A stretch of 64,000 bases of DNA from a bacterium (GTDB lineage: Bacteria > Joyebacterota > Joyebacteria > Joyebacterales > Joyebacteraceae): NCBI GenBank assembly GCA_025774935.1, contig JALGZK010000014.1, forward strand, positions 16,184-80,183, in the 5' to 3' direction. Of this stretch, positions 42,951 through 52,179 are shown piece by piece (position 1 is the stretch's first letter; each line of letters begins with the position of its first letter). The notes below the pieces were generated by a model, which was not told the DNA's origin, made no database searches, and was given only the letters and a program-made list of their open reading frames with translations. The translations under genes and the position numbers were made by a program.

Positions 42951-44028
42951 TACCGTCCGCGGGATGAGGCGGCGCGCCGGAGGGCGGCGCAGCTGATTCG
43001 CCGGCGGGTGCCTCGCCAGCAGCTACTTCGTCAGCAGCTAAGCCCGAGGGCGGGGACCTGAGGCTCGCGGGCTGGCCCGCGATGCTCACGGGCTCGGGCC
43101 CGCCCGGCTTCACGGACGGGAACGCGCGCAGGAGCCCCTGCGTGTAGGGATGGCGCGGAGCCTGCCGGAGTTCCTGTGCGGGCGCGACCTCGGCCAGCCT
43201 GGCCGCGTAGAAGACTGCGACGCGGTCGGAGATCTGGAGCATGCGCGCGAGGTCGTGGGTGATGAAGATGACGGCGAACCCGAGCGCCGCCTGAAGCTCG
43301 CGGATGCGCTCGAGGATCACCGTCTCCACGATGACATCGAGGGCCGTCGTCGGCTCGTCGAGAATGACGATGGACGGCCGCATCGCGAGCGCGAGCGCGA
43401 TGCCGACGCGCTGCCGCATCCCTCCCGAGAGCTGGTGGGCGAACGAGTCGAGCCGGTCCCTCGGGATCCCCACGAGATCCAGGAGCTTCCGTGCCCGCCC
43501 ACGCGCCCACTCGGCCGAGGCGGCGTCGTGCGCGAGCAGGGTGTCCACGATCTGCTCCCCCACAGGGAGCGTCGGGCTCTCGGCAGGGCCCGCCCCGTGC
43601 GTCATGAGCGCCCCGGCGATCTGTTCCCCGCCTGGAGCGACGTGGCTCTCCATCGGTCCGCTGCCGTGCGCCAGCAGCGTGTCGACGATCTGCTCGCCGA
43701 CCGAGATCACGGGGTTCAGGGCGTCCATCGCGCTCTGGAAGACCATCGAGATCTCCCGCCAGCGCATCTTCCTGAGCTCCTCGTCGTCCATCGCGAGGAT
43801 GTCGCGCCCCTTGAAAAGGATCTCCCCGCCGGTGATGACCGCCGGCGGAGGGAGGATCCGCATGATCGCCTTCGCGAGCGTCGTCTTGCCGCTCCCCGAC
43901 TCGCCGGCCACGCCGAGGATCTCGCCGGGCGCGACCGTGAGGTCGAGGTGGTCGATGGCGCGCACCGGCCCCTCGTCGGTCACGTAGTCGACGCACAGGT
44001 CGCGTATGTCGAGAAGGAGATCAGGCAT
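42922..44028 (-). CDS. Opp/Dpp-type ABC transporter ATP-binding protein (DppD-like) with triplicated helix segment
   Basis: 368 residues. Walker A GESGSGKTT, Q-loop MVFQSAMDALNP, signature LSGGMRQR, Walker B IVILDEPTTALD, switch His in FITHDLARM. The short segment that normally follows the Q-loop once (GEQIVDTLLAH) appears three times with an exact 23-residue period: starting at residues 111, 134 and 157. This adds about 46 residues to the helical domain. The C-terminal tail is Ala/Pro/Gly-rich and lacks the Cys motif of its partner ATPase. The start overlaps the permease stop by 8 bp; the end overlaps the convergent barrel gene by 29 bp. Last gene of the transporter operon. Confidence 0.88.
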   Translation of the reverse strand: MPDLLLDIRDLCVDYVTDEGPVRAIDHLDLTVAPGEILGVAGESGSGKTTLAKAIMRILPPPAVITGGEILFKGRDILAMDDEELRKMRWREISMVFQSAMDALNPVISVGEQIVDTLLAHGSGPMESHVAPGGEQIAGALMTHGAGPAESPTLPVGEQIVDTLLAHDAASAEWARGRARKLLDLVGIPRDRLDSFAHQLSGGMRQRVGIALALAMRPSIVILDEPTTALDVIVETVILERIRELQAALGFAVIFITHDLARMLQISDRVAVFYAARLAEVAPAQELRQAPRHPYTQGLLRAFPSVKPGGPEPVSIAGQPASLRSPPSGLAADEVAAGEAPAGESAAPPSGAPPHPADGTRAPRARTS

Positions 44029-44962
44029 TCTCTCTCACCACCGGAGTGGAGCGCCCGGGCGTGTGGCCGCGCCTCACGAGGAAGCTCCGCCACGCGCGCT
44101 CGAGCCTCAGGCGCGGGTTGGTGATCTCGTCGAACCCGGAGTTCAGCATCGTGAGGCCGAACCCGACCAGGGCAACGGCGATGCCGGTCGGCGCGAACGT
44201 CCACCACGCGCCCGTCAGGAGGGCCGAGTCGTTCTGCGCCCAGTAGAGGTTCGTTCCCCACGTGACGGCCGACACGTCGCCCAACCCCAGGAACTCGAGC
44301 CCGACCTGCGCGCCGATCGCGTAGACAGTCCCGCCGATCACCTGGGAGACGAGGAGGGACGTCATGTTGGGCAGTATCTCGCTCGTGATGATCCGCCAGT
44401 TCGACTCGCCGGCCACGACGGCCGCGGCGACGAAGTCGCGGTTCCGGTGCGCGAGGGTCTGGGCCCTGAGGACCCGGGCGTTCCACGCCCACCCCGCAAT
44501 CACGAGCACGAACGCGAGCGTCAGGGGACCCGACGGAAGGTAGGCAGCGATGACGATGGCGAGCGGCAACCCCGGGATGACGAGAAAGACGTTGAAGAGG
44601 AGCGAGAGGAACGCGTCAACGCGGCCGCCGAAGTAGCCCGCGGTGACGCCGATGAGTGCCCCCACGAACACGACGGTCAGGCCGACGCTCACGCCGATCA
44701 GGAGTGACGTTCTCGTGCCGACGACCAGCTGGGCGAGGACGTCCTGGCCCTGCCCCGTCGTGCCGAGCCAGTGCTCGGCGGAGGGCGGCTGCATCGGGAT
44801 GCCGACGAGCTCGGTCGGGTCCCCGACGAGGAGCGGTCCGAACACAGCCAGGAGCACGAAGAACGCGATCACGCCGGCGCCGAACGCGGCGCGCTTGTCG
44901 TGCCTGACGGCGTCGACCCACGCCGCGAGTCCCGTTCCTGCTGCCGCTCTCTTCCGGCTCAC
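44021..44962 (-). CDS. Opp/Dpp-type ABC transporter permease (DppC-like)
   Basis: 313 residues, GTG start. N-terminal cytoplasmic tail, then six membrane helices with the conserved WLGTTGQGQDVLAQLVVGTR of DppC/OppC proteins and the EAA-type loop within VVAGESNWRIITSEILPN. Inner-membrane channel subunit. Starts 13 bp after the DppB-like gene; its stop overlaps the DppD-like start. Import of beta-gluco-oligosaccharides is inferred from the surrounding hydrolases. Confidence 0.9.
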   Translation of the reverse strand: MSRKRAAAGTGLAAWVDAVRHDKRAAFGAGVIAFFVLLAVFGPLLVGDPTELVGIPMQPPSAEHWLGTTGQGQDVLAQLVVGTRTSLLIGVSVGLTVVFVGALIGVTAGYFGGRVDAFLSLLFNVFLVIPGLPLAIVIAAYLPSGPLTLAFVLVIAGWAWNARVLRAQTLAHRNRDFVAAAVVAGESNWRIITSEILPNMTSLLVSQVIGGTVYAIGAQVGLEFLGLGDVSAVTWGTNLYWAQNDSALLTGAWWTFAPTGIAVALVGFGLTMLNSGFDEITNPRLRLERAWRSFLVRRGHTPGRSTPVVRENA

Positions 44963-44975
44963 CGTCCATCCCCCC

Positions 44976-45959
44976 TCACGACACCGAGTCCCTGATGCGC
45001 GGGTCGAGCCACATCGACAGGATGTCGACGATGAAGTTCGCCCCCAGGACCGCCAGCGTGATCACCAGGAAGATGCCCTGCATGAGCGGGTAGTCCTGGC
45101 TTCTCACCGCCTGGACGAGGATGTAGCCCTGGCCTGGATAGGAGAACACGATCTCCGTGAGGAGCGACCCGCCCAGCACGAACCCGAGCGCCATGCCGAA
45201 ACCGGTCACGCTAGGGAGAAGGGCGTTCCTCGCGGCGTACCTCATGGCGACCTTCCGCGGGGAGAGCCCCTTGGCCCGGGCGAGGTTCACGTAGTCCCTC
45301 CCGAGCACCGACACCATCGTGTTCCGCATGGTCAGGAGCCAGCCCCCGAGGGTGGCGATCACGACGGTCCCGACCGGGAGCACGGCGTGCCTCGCCACGT
45401 CGGCTATGAAGGCCACGTTGAATCCCGGCGTCACGTAGTCGCTGTACGCGTGGCCGAGCGGGAACCAGCCCAGCCTGAACCCGAAGACGTAGAGCGCGAC
45501 CATCGCGAGCCAGAAGTACGGGAACGACCCGATGAGCGCCGCCGCCGGAGGCACGAAGGTGTCGACGCGGCCGAACCGCCACCACGCCGCGGCGACACCG
45601 AGGAGCGTGCCGATGGTGAAGCTCACGATGAGCGACGTCCCCGCGAGGAAGATGGTCCACACGAGCCCCTGCCCGATCACCTCGAGCACGGGCGCCGGGA
45701 AGTACGCGACCGAGATCCCGAGGTCGCCCTTGAGCACGTGTCCCAGGTATGTCCCGTACTGCACGATGAGCGGCGCGTCGGTCAGGCCGAACGTCTCCCG
45801 GAGCGCGTCCAGCGCCTCCGGCCCGAGCATGCCCCGGAACCTGGCGAAGAGCGCCGTCGCCGGGTCGCCCGGCATCAGGCGCGGGAGAAAGAAGTTCAAC
45901 GTGACCGCGACCCACGCCGCGAGCAGGTAGAACCCCAGTCTCTTGAGGAGGTATCGCAC
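44976..45959 (-). CDS. Opp/Dpp-type ABC transporter permease (DppB-like)
   Basis: 327 residues, GTG start with GGAGAGG upstream. Typical DppB/OppB features: N-terminal RYLLKRLGFYLLAAWVAV, LPRLMPGDPA, six membrane helices, EAA-type loop YVNLARAKGLSPRKV, and the end YPLMQGIFLVITLAVLGANF. Pairs with the DppC-like permease 13 bp downstream. Confidence 0.92.
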   Translation of the reverse strand: MRYLLKRLGFYLLAAWVAVTLNFFLPRLMPGDPATALFARFRGMLGPEALDALRETFGLTDAPLIVQYGTYLGHVLKGDLGISVAYFPAPVLEVIGQGLVWTIFLAGTSLIVSFTIGTLLGVAAAWWRFGRVDTFVPPAAALIGSFPYFWLAMVALYVFGFRLGWFPLGHAYSDYVTPGFNVAFIADVARHAVLPVGTVVIATLGGWLLTMRNTMVSVLGRDYVNLARAKGLSPRKVAMRYAARNALLPSVTGFGMALGFVLGGSLLTEIVFSYPGQGYILVQAVRSQDYPLMQGIFLVITLAVLGANFIVDILSMWLDPRIRDSVS

Positions 45960-45971
45960 GGTCCTCTCCTG

Positions 45972-46685
45972 CTACTCAGACCACTCGTACTCCTGCGCGA
46001 AGAACCGCTTCCCGTTCGGCCCGAAGTCCGGGAGGAGCGCCGGGACGAGCGCGCCCGGGACCACCGTCGTGACGTCGTGGTCGGCGTTCGGGCCGCCCAT
46101 GTCGGTCCTGAGCCACCCCGGATCGAGCGTGCTCACGAGGACGTTCGTTCCGCTGAGCCCGGCCGCGAGGTCCTGCGTGTACTTGTCGACGGCGGCCTTG
46201 CTGACGCTGTACGGCGCGAGGCTCGGCAGGTCCCTGATGCCGGAGCTCACGTTGATGATGCGCCCGTAGCCCTTGCTCAGCATCCCCGGCGCGAACGCGT
46301 TCGTGAGCGCGACGAGCGCGTGGACGTTCACGTCGAACGCCTCCTGCCACGTCCTCCGTTCGATCTCCCAGACGGACTGCCACGTGTTCTGCACGGCCGC
46401 GTTGTTATAGAGGATGTCGACGTGGCCGGGGTGTCTCGTCACGCCCTCGACGACCGCGCGCACGCCCGCCGCCGTGCCGAGGTCGCCCGCCACGACCGTG
46501 GTCTCGACGTCATACTCCGAGAGGAGCTCGAGCGTTCGCCTCGCGTTCTCGCGCTTCCTCGCGTGGAGCACCACGTTGCAGTCGAACTCAGCGAGGCCTT
46601 GGGCGATCTCTCGACCGATGCCGCGGCTCGAGCCCGTCACCAGCGCCCATCTGCCCGCGAGCGACGTCGCGCTCTTCCTGCCCAT
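45972..46685 (-). CDS. short-chain dehydrogenase/reductase (SDR)
   Basis: 237 residues from the ATG at 46685, which has GGAGG 7 nt upstream; an ATG two codons earlier abuts that site. Classical SDR: TGSSRGIG nucleotide-binding loop, NNAA, catalytic Ser in INVSSGI and the YSVSK Tyr/Lys pair. Oxidises or reduces a hydroxyl/keto group with NAD(P). It sits between the binding protein and the permeases of a sugar-type transporter operon, so the substrate may be a sugar or a modified glucan unit, but the sequence does not show this. Confidence 0.9.
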   Translation of the reverse strand: MGRKSATSLAGRWALVTGSSRGIGREIAQGLAEFDCNVVLHARKRENARRTLELLSEYDVETTVVAGDLGTAAGVRAVVEGVTRHPGHVDILYNNAAVQNTWQSVWEIERRTWQEAFDVNVHALVALTNAFAPGMLSKGYGRIINVSSGIRDLPSLAPYSVSKAAVDKYTQDLAAGLSGTNVLVSTLDPGWLRTDMGGPNADHDVTTVVPGALVPALLPDFGPNGKRFFAQEYEWSE

Positions 46686-46748
46686 CCACATCCTCCGTGC
46701 GTCCCACCCGTCCGCGGCGCCACGTGCGCGGCGCCCCGTCCGCCCCGG

Positions 46749-48434
46749 CTACCGCGCCTCGGTCACGCCCCGGGGTCTGAGCGTCGTGAGCACGAGCAGG
46801 ACCTCTCCCCGATCGAACTTGTTCGGCGAGGGATCCGCGTACGGGTTCTCGGCCGTCGGGAACCCCTCGAACCGTCCCGTGTTGAACTCGGCCCACGAGG
46901 GGTTCGGATAGAGCGGGATCGCCGGGGCCTCCGCCACGAAGATCCGCTGGAGCCGGGCGGCGAGCCACCGCTGTGCCTCCGGATCCGGCTCGCCCTCGAA
47001 AGCCGTGAGGACGCTGTCGGCCGCGGCGCTCCCGAAGCGGTGCCAGTTCCCCGGCGCGATCTCGCCTACGGGCTCGACCGTCTCCGAGGCCATGAGCCAC
47101 CGGTAGAACGTGTAAGGCGTCGGTCCCTCGTAGGACCAGCCGAGACTCAGATCGAAGTCGCCCTCCTGGACGCGCTGGAACCACGCCCCGAAGTCGTAGG
47201 TGCGTACGGACGCCCTCACGCCTATGTCTGCGAACCCGCGCGAGATGACCTGCGCGGCCCTCACCCAGTCGGACCATCCGGAGACCGTCAGGATCTCGAA
47301 CGTCAGCGGTTCGCCATTCGCGTCGACGCGGAACCCCTCGTCGCCCCAGTCGTAGCCCGCCTCGTCGAGAAGCGCGTTCGCCCGCTGGACATCATAGCCC
47401 ACCCAGTCCCCCGCGGCGAGGGCCTCCGGGTCCTTCCACGACAGGAACGCGTCGGAGAGCGCGGTCGCGTCGGCCGGTCGGGAGTACCGGTAGAGAGCGA
47501 CGTCGATCAGAAGCTCGCGGTCGACCGCGAGGCTGAACGCCTTCCGGGCCCTCACGTCATCGAACGGCGCGCGTGTCGTGTTGGCGTACAGGAAGATGGT
47601 GCTGCCCGTCAGCGGAAACCAGTACTCGTGCGTCTCGGGCGAGCGCGCGACGAAGACACGGTCGATCGCGGGCACGAAGTTCCCGGCCCAGTCCACCTCA
47701 TCGAACACGAGCGCCAGGTTCGCGCGGTCGTTCGACGGGAGCGCCGGGAAGCGGAGCGCCTCGACAGCAGGTCTCCCCTCCTGCCAGTAGTGGGGGTTCC
47801 GGCCGAGCTCGTACACCTGGTTCCGGAAGACGCGCACCTCCGTGAACGGCCCAGTCGCGACCGGGTCCTCGTTCGGGAACGCGACCGGGTCCTCGATGTC
47901 CTTCCAGACGTGCTCCGGCACGATCAGCTGCGCGACGATCTCCCCGAACCCGGGCACGTAGAGCCGCTGGAACCGAAAGTCGACGGTGGAATCGTTCACG
48001 AGCGTCACGTCGTCGAGGAAGTTCCACGCGCCGCGACGGTCGAGCGCCGCGTGCTCGCGCATGAGCTCGAACGTGAAGTAGACGTCCCTCGCGGAGAACG
48101 GCTCACCGTCGGACCACCTGACGCCCTCGCGCGTCGTGAGCCGGAGCACGCGGTTGTCCTCGCGCCACTCGTACCCGACGGCGAGCCACGGCACGAACTC
48201 CGACTTCACGCTGTTGAACACGTAGAGGGGCTCGTAGACCCCGGCGAGGGTGGGCCACCTGACGGCGGAGGCCGTCGTGAGTGGATTGAAGTTCCTGATC
48301 CAGGAGGAGTGCTGTTCCTGCGAGACGACGAGGACGCCCTCGGGGGCCTTCGCCCGTTCGCCCGTGCATCCCCACAGAAGGAGAACCGCCGCCAGGGCGA
48401 CCAGGGCTGCCATCCCGAAGCGGCGAGAGATCAT
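46749..48434 (-). CDS. Opp/Dpp-type solute-binding lipoprotein (SBP family 5)
   Basis: 561 residues, ATG at 48434 overlapping the GH16 stop by 4 bp. Signal peptide with lipobox LLLWGC (Cys about 23). Family 5 solute-binding protein: GVYEPLYVFNSVKSEF, the EGVRWSDGEPFSARDVYFTFE block (split here by a few residues), and the C-terminal IPLYPNPSWAEFN. Captures the solute for the DppBC permease. In this context probably a beta-gluco-oligosaccharide receptor, as known for related proteins in Thermotoga. Confidence 0.9.
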   Translation of the reverse strand: MISRRFGMAALVALAAVLLLWGCTGERAKAPEGVLVVSQEQHSSWIRNFNPLTTASAVRWPTLAGVYEPLYVFNSVKSEFVPWLAVGYEWREDNRVLRLTTREGVRWSDGEPFSARDVYFTFELMREHAALDRRGAWNFLDDVTLVNDSTVDFRFQRLYVPGFGEIVAQLIVPEHVWKDIEDPVAFPNEDPVATGPFTEVRVFRNQVYELGRNPHYWQEGRPAVEALRFPALPSNDRANLALVFDEVDWAGNFVPAIDRVFVARSPETHEYWFPLTGSTIFLYANTTRAPFDDVRARKAFSLAVDRELLIDVALYRYSRPADATALSDAFLSWKDPEALAAGDWVGYDVQRANALLDEAGYDWGDEGFRVDANGEPLTFEILTVSGWSDWVRAAQVISRGFADIGVRASVRTYDFGAWFQRVQEGDFDLSLGWSYEGPTPYTFYRWLMASETVEPVGEIAPGNWHRFGSAAADSVLTAFEGEPDPEAQRWLAARLQRIFVAEAPAIPLYPNPSWAEFNTGRFEGFPTAENPYADPSPNKFDRGEVLLVLTTLRPRGVTEAR

Positions 48435-49258
48435 GGAAGCGTCCCGTAGACCCGCACGTAGTCGACGAGCATCGTCTGGGGGAACGTCGTGGTCTCGTCC
48501 GGCGAGCCGACGTAGTACCCGCCCACGGCCACGTTCAGGATGACGAAGAAGTCGTGGTCGAAGACCCACGACGTGCCCTGCGGGAGGTCGGAGGGCTCGA
48601 TCGTCATGTACTCGTGGCCGTCCACCGACCAGGTGATCGAGTCCGAGTCCCAGTCGACCGCGAACACGTGGAAGTCGTCGTTGAACGCCGCGCCCTCGAG
48701 GGTGTACTGGCCGCCGATCGAGTTGCCGCCCGAGTAGCCCGGCCCGTGGAGCGCGCCGGTCACGATGCTGGGGAGCTGGCCCCGGTACTCCATGATGTCG
48801 ATCTCGCCGCAGTCGGGCCAGCCCACCGGATCGATGTCCGCGCCCAGGAGCCAGAACGCCGGCCAGATGCCCTGTCCCACCGGGAGCTTGATGCGCGCCT
48901 CGAACCTGCCGCGCGTCCGCTCGAAGCGCCCCCTCGTGTTGATGCGGCCGGAGGTGTACGCGTTCCCGAGGTACTCCTCCTCGCGCGCGGTGATCGCGAG
49001 ATGCCCAGCACCATCGAGCGAGACGTTCTCGGACCGGTCCGTGTTGTGCTCGAGCTGGGCGTTGCCCCAGCCGTGGCCGCCGATGTCGAACGTCCAGCGC
49101 GTGGAGTCGGGAGACTCGCCGGCCTCACCCTCGAACTCGTCGGACCAGACGAGCCCGAGCTCCTCCGCGCCGGTCAGCGTGGAGCAGCTGGATCCCGCGA
49201 TGCCGATGATAACCGCCGCGGCGCCGAGCGCCGCGGCGGAGGAGAGCGCTCTCGTCAC
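48431..49258 (-). CDS. GH16 endo-beta-1,3-glucanase (laminarinase-type) lipoprotein
   Basis: 275 residues, GTG at 49258 overlapping the ROK gene stop (GTGA). Signal peptide and lipobox IAGSSC (Cys25). Single GH16 domain with the bacterial laminarinase signature Glu152-Ile-Asp154-Ile-Met-Glu157, the beta-bulge EIDIME form typical of 1,3-beta-glucanases, and the conserved GIWPAFWLLG before it and FHVFAVDWDSDSITWSVDG after it. Likely anchored in the outer or inner membrane facing the periplasm. Translationally coupled on both sides, between the ROK repressor and the binding protein. Confidence 0.92.
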   Translation of the reverse strand: MTRALSSAAALGAAAVIIGIAGSSCSTLTGAEELGLVWSDEFEGEAGESPDSTRWTFDIGGHGWGNAQLEHNTDRSENVSLDGAGHLAITAREEEYLGNAYTSGRINTRGRFERTRGRFEARIKLPVGQGIWPAFWLLGADIDPVGWPDCGEIDIMEYRGQLPSIVTGALHGPGYSGGNSIGGQYTLEGAAFNDDFHVFAVDWDSDSITWSVDGHEYMTIEPSDLPQGTSWVFDHDFFVILNVAVGGYYVGSPDETTTFPQTMLVDYVRVYGTLP

Positions 49259-50517
49259 TTCTCTCTCCTCCCGACCGACCCGGTCGCGTTCGTCTCCGCC
49301 GCCCGGAAGAGACGGGAGTCGTTGAGCGCGGCCTTGAGCACGAGCGTCGCCGCGCCGATCGCCACCGACTTGGGCCCGAGCTCGCTGGCCCGGATCTCGG
49401 CCGCCCTGACCGAGCTCACGAGCGTGCGGCTCCTGGCCGTCTCGCGGAGCGGAACGAGCAGGAGCTCGCCCAGACCCGCGAGGTCTCCTCCGACCACGAC
49501 CATCGAGGGGTTCATGAGGTTCAGGAGGCCGGCGACGACGATGCCGAGGTGACCCGCCGCCTCCTCCGCGACCTCGACCGCGACCGCGTCGCCTGCGAGC
49601 GCGGCCTCCTCGAGCTCGGCGATGCCGAACCCGCGCCCCGCGAGGACGCTGTCGGGGTGCTCGCTCAGAAGCTCCCCCGCACGCTCGAGGAGCGCCGGCG
49701 TGCCGATCAGTGTCACGAGGCACCCCTTGAGCCCGCAGATGCAGGGCTTCCCCTGGGGGTCGATGGCCGTGTGGCCGACCTCGCCCGCCACGCCGGTGGC
49801 GCCACGGTAGATCTCACCGTCGATGATGTGGCCGGAGCCGATACCGGTCGCGAGCTTGATGTACGCCAGGTCGTCCGCGCCCCTGCCGGCCCCCCACCAG
49901 TGCTCGGCGAGCGCGCCCAGGTTGGCGTCGTTGTCCGCCATGAGGGGCACGCCGTAGCGGTCGCCCACGCCCTCGAGGCCGAGATGCCCTTCCCAGGCGG
50001 GCAGGACGATGGTCGAGAGCTCGTCGGGTAGTGCCGGGTCGAAAGGACACGGGAGCGCGACACCGATCCCGAGAAGCGGACGCCCCTCCTGAACGCCGTT
50101 CTCGAGACACGCGTCGGCAAGCTCGGCGATCAACGCCCGGGTGCCTTCGGGGTCCGTACGGACCGGGTGCTCGCGCGTCTCCCACGCGAGGACGCCTCCA
50201 CGCAGGTCGGTCAGGGCCACCGCCACGTGGGCCGCGCCCATCTCGACGCCGAGAATGACGCACGCGTCGTCCTGGAACTCGAGGAGAACGGGACGGCGCC
50301 CCCCGCGGGACTCCCCGAGACCGACCTCGTTGACGAGGCCCGTGGGCAGGATCTCGTTCACGACCTCGGAGACCGTCGAGCGCGAGAGCCCCCCGCTCTC
50401 AGCGATGGACGCGCGAGAGATGCGCCGCTCTCGCCAGATGAGCCTCAAGACGGCGTCCGCCAGCGGTCTCGGACCGTCAGGGTCGCTCCGTCTCTCGCCC
50501 TTTCTCACGCGCTCCAT
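49255..50517 (-). CDS. ROK-family transcriptional repressor
   Basis: 420 residues. An N-terminal winged HTH (about 25-75: ISRASIAESGGLSRSTVSEV) is followed by a ROK sugar-kinase-like domain with LGVEMGAAHVAVALTD, the DNDAN motif (MADNDANLGALAE) and the zinc motif CICGLKGCL (about 257-265). The usual Glu after GCL is replaced by Val, so kinase activity is unlikely and a sensor role probable. Such regulators (Mlc, NagC, XylR and Thermotoga beta-glucan regulators) bind palindromic operators and release them on binding a sugar. It is the most likely ligand of the three GTTCGG-TAA-CCGAAC sites, one of which lies upstream of its own operon. Confidence 0.9.
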   Translation of the reverse strand: MERVRKGERRSDPDGPRPLADAVLRLIWRERRISRASIAESGGLSRSTVSEVVNEILPTGLVNEVGLGESRGGRRPVLLEFQDDACVILGVEMGAAHVAVALTDLRGGVLAWETREHPVRTDPEGTRALIAELADACLENGVQEGRPLLGIGVALPCPFDPALPDELSTIVLPAWEGHLGLEGVGDRYGVPLMADNDANLGALAEHWWGAGRGADDLAYIKLATGIGSGHIIDGEIYRGATGVAGEVGHTAIDPQGKPCICGLKGCLVTLIGTPALLERAGELLSEHPDSVLAGRGFGIAELEEAALAGDAVAVEVAEEAAGHLGIVVAGLLNLMNPSMVVVGGDLAGLGELLLVPLRETARSRTLVSSVRAAEIRASELGPKSVAIGAATLVLKAALNDSRLFRAAETNATGSVGRREK

Positions 50518-50563
50518 GCAAGACTCTCCCGTCCCTGCCTCAAGAAGTCGTCGGCGGAACAGT

Positions 50564-51943
50564 CTACCTGTGGAAGTACACGTTGTCCACGATGACCGTG
50601 TGGACGTCGCTCGAGGAGATGACCATCTGCGCCAGGTGGTTCATGAACAGGAGATCGAAGTCCGAGAGCGGTATCTCGAGCTGGGACCACTGCCCGGAGA
50701 AGAACGGCGGCACGGTGCCACCGTTGAACAGGAGCTCGTCCTCGCTGTCGTCCCCGCCACCCCACGCTCCGTTCGGCCCGAAGTCCACCAGCTTCACCTT
50801 GAAGAGGCCGCCGCTCGGGGCCCACACGTCCAGGTGGAGGTGCGTCATGCCCGCGCCGGCCGCGTCGATCATGTTCTCCTCGAGGAACTCGATGCCCGCG
50901 AAGTTGAGATCGGTGTAGACCTTCGTGTTGTCGCCGTAGAGCACGAAGTCCGACACCGTACCCGTCGAGCCCGTCCACGGCGCGTGCCACGTGTCGACCG
51001 GCACGTCGTCGTAGACGTCGCTGAAGAGCGAGATCACGTCGGCCGCGGGTACCGTCGGCGATGGTGCCGGCCCCTCGGGTTCGCCCAGCACGTTGACCGT
51101 CACCGCGCCCTCGGCGCTGACCGTGTCCAGCCTCGCCGTGACGGTCGCGTTGCCGGTGCCGACCGCCTGAATCGTCCCGTCGATCACCGTCGCGACCAGC
51201 GAGTCCGAGGAGACGTAGTCGAAACACGCCGGGAGGTGGTTCACGACCACGTCCTCTCTGCCGACGTCGAACGTGGTGAACGTCCCGCTGACCTCGACCG
51301 AGCCGCCCACGAACGTCGTCTGCGTCTCCGTGTCTATCACGGGGCGCGGGTTCGTGATGCCCTCGACGTACTCGAACTTGATCTCGTCCATCCAGAAGTC
51401 GAACCCCTGGTCGTTCTCGTGCCCCTCCGCGAAGAAGAAGAGCCCGCCCTCGAACGTGAGCCGCGAGGGGTTGGGGATCGGGACGATGACACGCACCCAC
51501 TCATTCGTGAGCGGGATAGCGCTGCGGCTCGCCTCGTAGAGGGACGTCCCAGTGTTGTCATTGCTGTGCCCCGCGACGTCCAGCGTCGAGTTGATGCTCG
51601 ACTTCGCGTAGAAGGTCACCGCGTTATACGAAGTGAGATCACGCAGGTTGAAGGTCGTGAAGGCTCCCCCGGCGAACCAGCCCTCCTGTGAGCCCGGACC
51701 CGGCACCGTCACCCGAAGGGACGCCGGCCCGCTGAAGGCCACGGCGTAGTCCGTCTGGACGGCGTCCACCTTCGAGTTCTCGAACGCCTGGTAGTCGACG
51801 GCGTCCCCGAACTCGTCGTCGAAGACGATGGGGTCAGTCGTAGCCTCGGCCGGGTTCGTGAAGTAGTCCCGCCCGCACCCGCCCGCCGCCAGCACCATCA
51901 CGAGGGCCAAGAATCCAAGCCCAACCCTCTTCCCTGCCTCCAC
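50564..51943 (-). CDS. surface lipoprotein with two CBM-like domains flanking a bacterial Ig-like domain
   Basis: 459 residues from the GTG at 51943 (AGGGAGG upstream). Lipobox LAAGGC (Cys about 19). Domain order: a jelly-roll carbohydrate-binding-like domain (about 30-190, ending FDFWMDEIKFEYVEG), a BIG2-type Ig-like domain (about 200-285: TQTTFVGGSVEVSGTF ... VTVNVLGEP), and a second jelly-roll (about 295-455, ending DVHTVIVDNVYFHR). Similar glucan-binding lipoproteins occur in laminarin loci of Bacteroidota. First gene of the minus operon: the ROK gene follows after 46 bp with no terminator. Preceded by a leader of about 250 nt from operator site 3. Confidence 0.78.
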   Translation of the reverse strand: MEAGKRVGLGFLALVMVLAAGGCGRDYFTNPAEATTDPIVFDDEFGDAVDYQAFENSKVDAVQTDYAVAFSGPASLRVTVPGPGSQEGWFAGGAFTTFNLRDLTSYNAVTFYAKSSINSTLDVAGHSNDNTGTSLYEASRSAIPLTNEWVRVIVPIPNPSRLTFEGGLFFFAEGHENDQGFDFWMDEIKFEYVEGITNPRPVIDTETQTTFVGGSVEVSGTFTTFDVGREDVVVNHLPACFDYVSSDSLVATVIDGTIQAVGTGNATVTARLDTVSAEGAVTVNVLGEPEGPAPSPTVPAADVISLFSDVYDDVPVDTWHAPWTGSTGTVSDFVLYGDNTKVYTDLNFAGIEFLEENMIDAAGAGMTHLHLDVWAPSGGLFKVKLVDFGPNGAWGGGDDSEDELLFNGGTVPPFFSGQWSQLEIPLSDFDLLFMNHLAQMVISSSDVHTVIVDNVYFHR

Positions 51944-52179
51944 AGCCAGCCTCCCTGCTTGCCCCCTGCCCTGGGGCAGTTGCCCGCTCGTTTCTCTCCC
52001 TCTGAGACGTCCGCCCCCCGCGCTCCCTTCACTTTGTGCGGGCTCCTTACAAAGAATGGACCATGAGCGCTCCACTGTCAAGGGCCTTGTCCCCGCTCCC
52101 GCCCCGGATCGGCCCCGGCACCACCCAAAGCCGCCAGAAGCCACTCATGACAGAGAGTAAAAGAAACGCAAAAAAGTAC

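Noticed and set aside
44643-48449. 1268-residue plus-strand ORF across the transporter operon
   Set aside because: Runs antisense through four well-supported genes and is Arg/Pro/His-rich.
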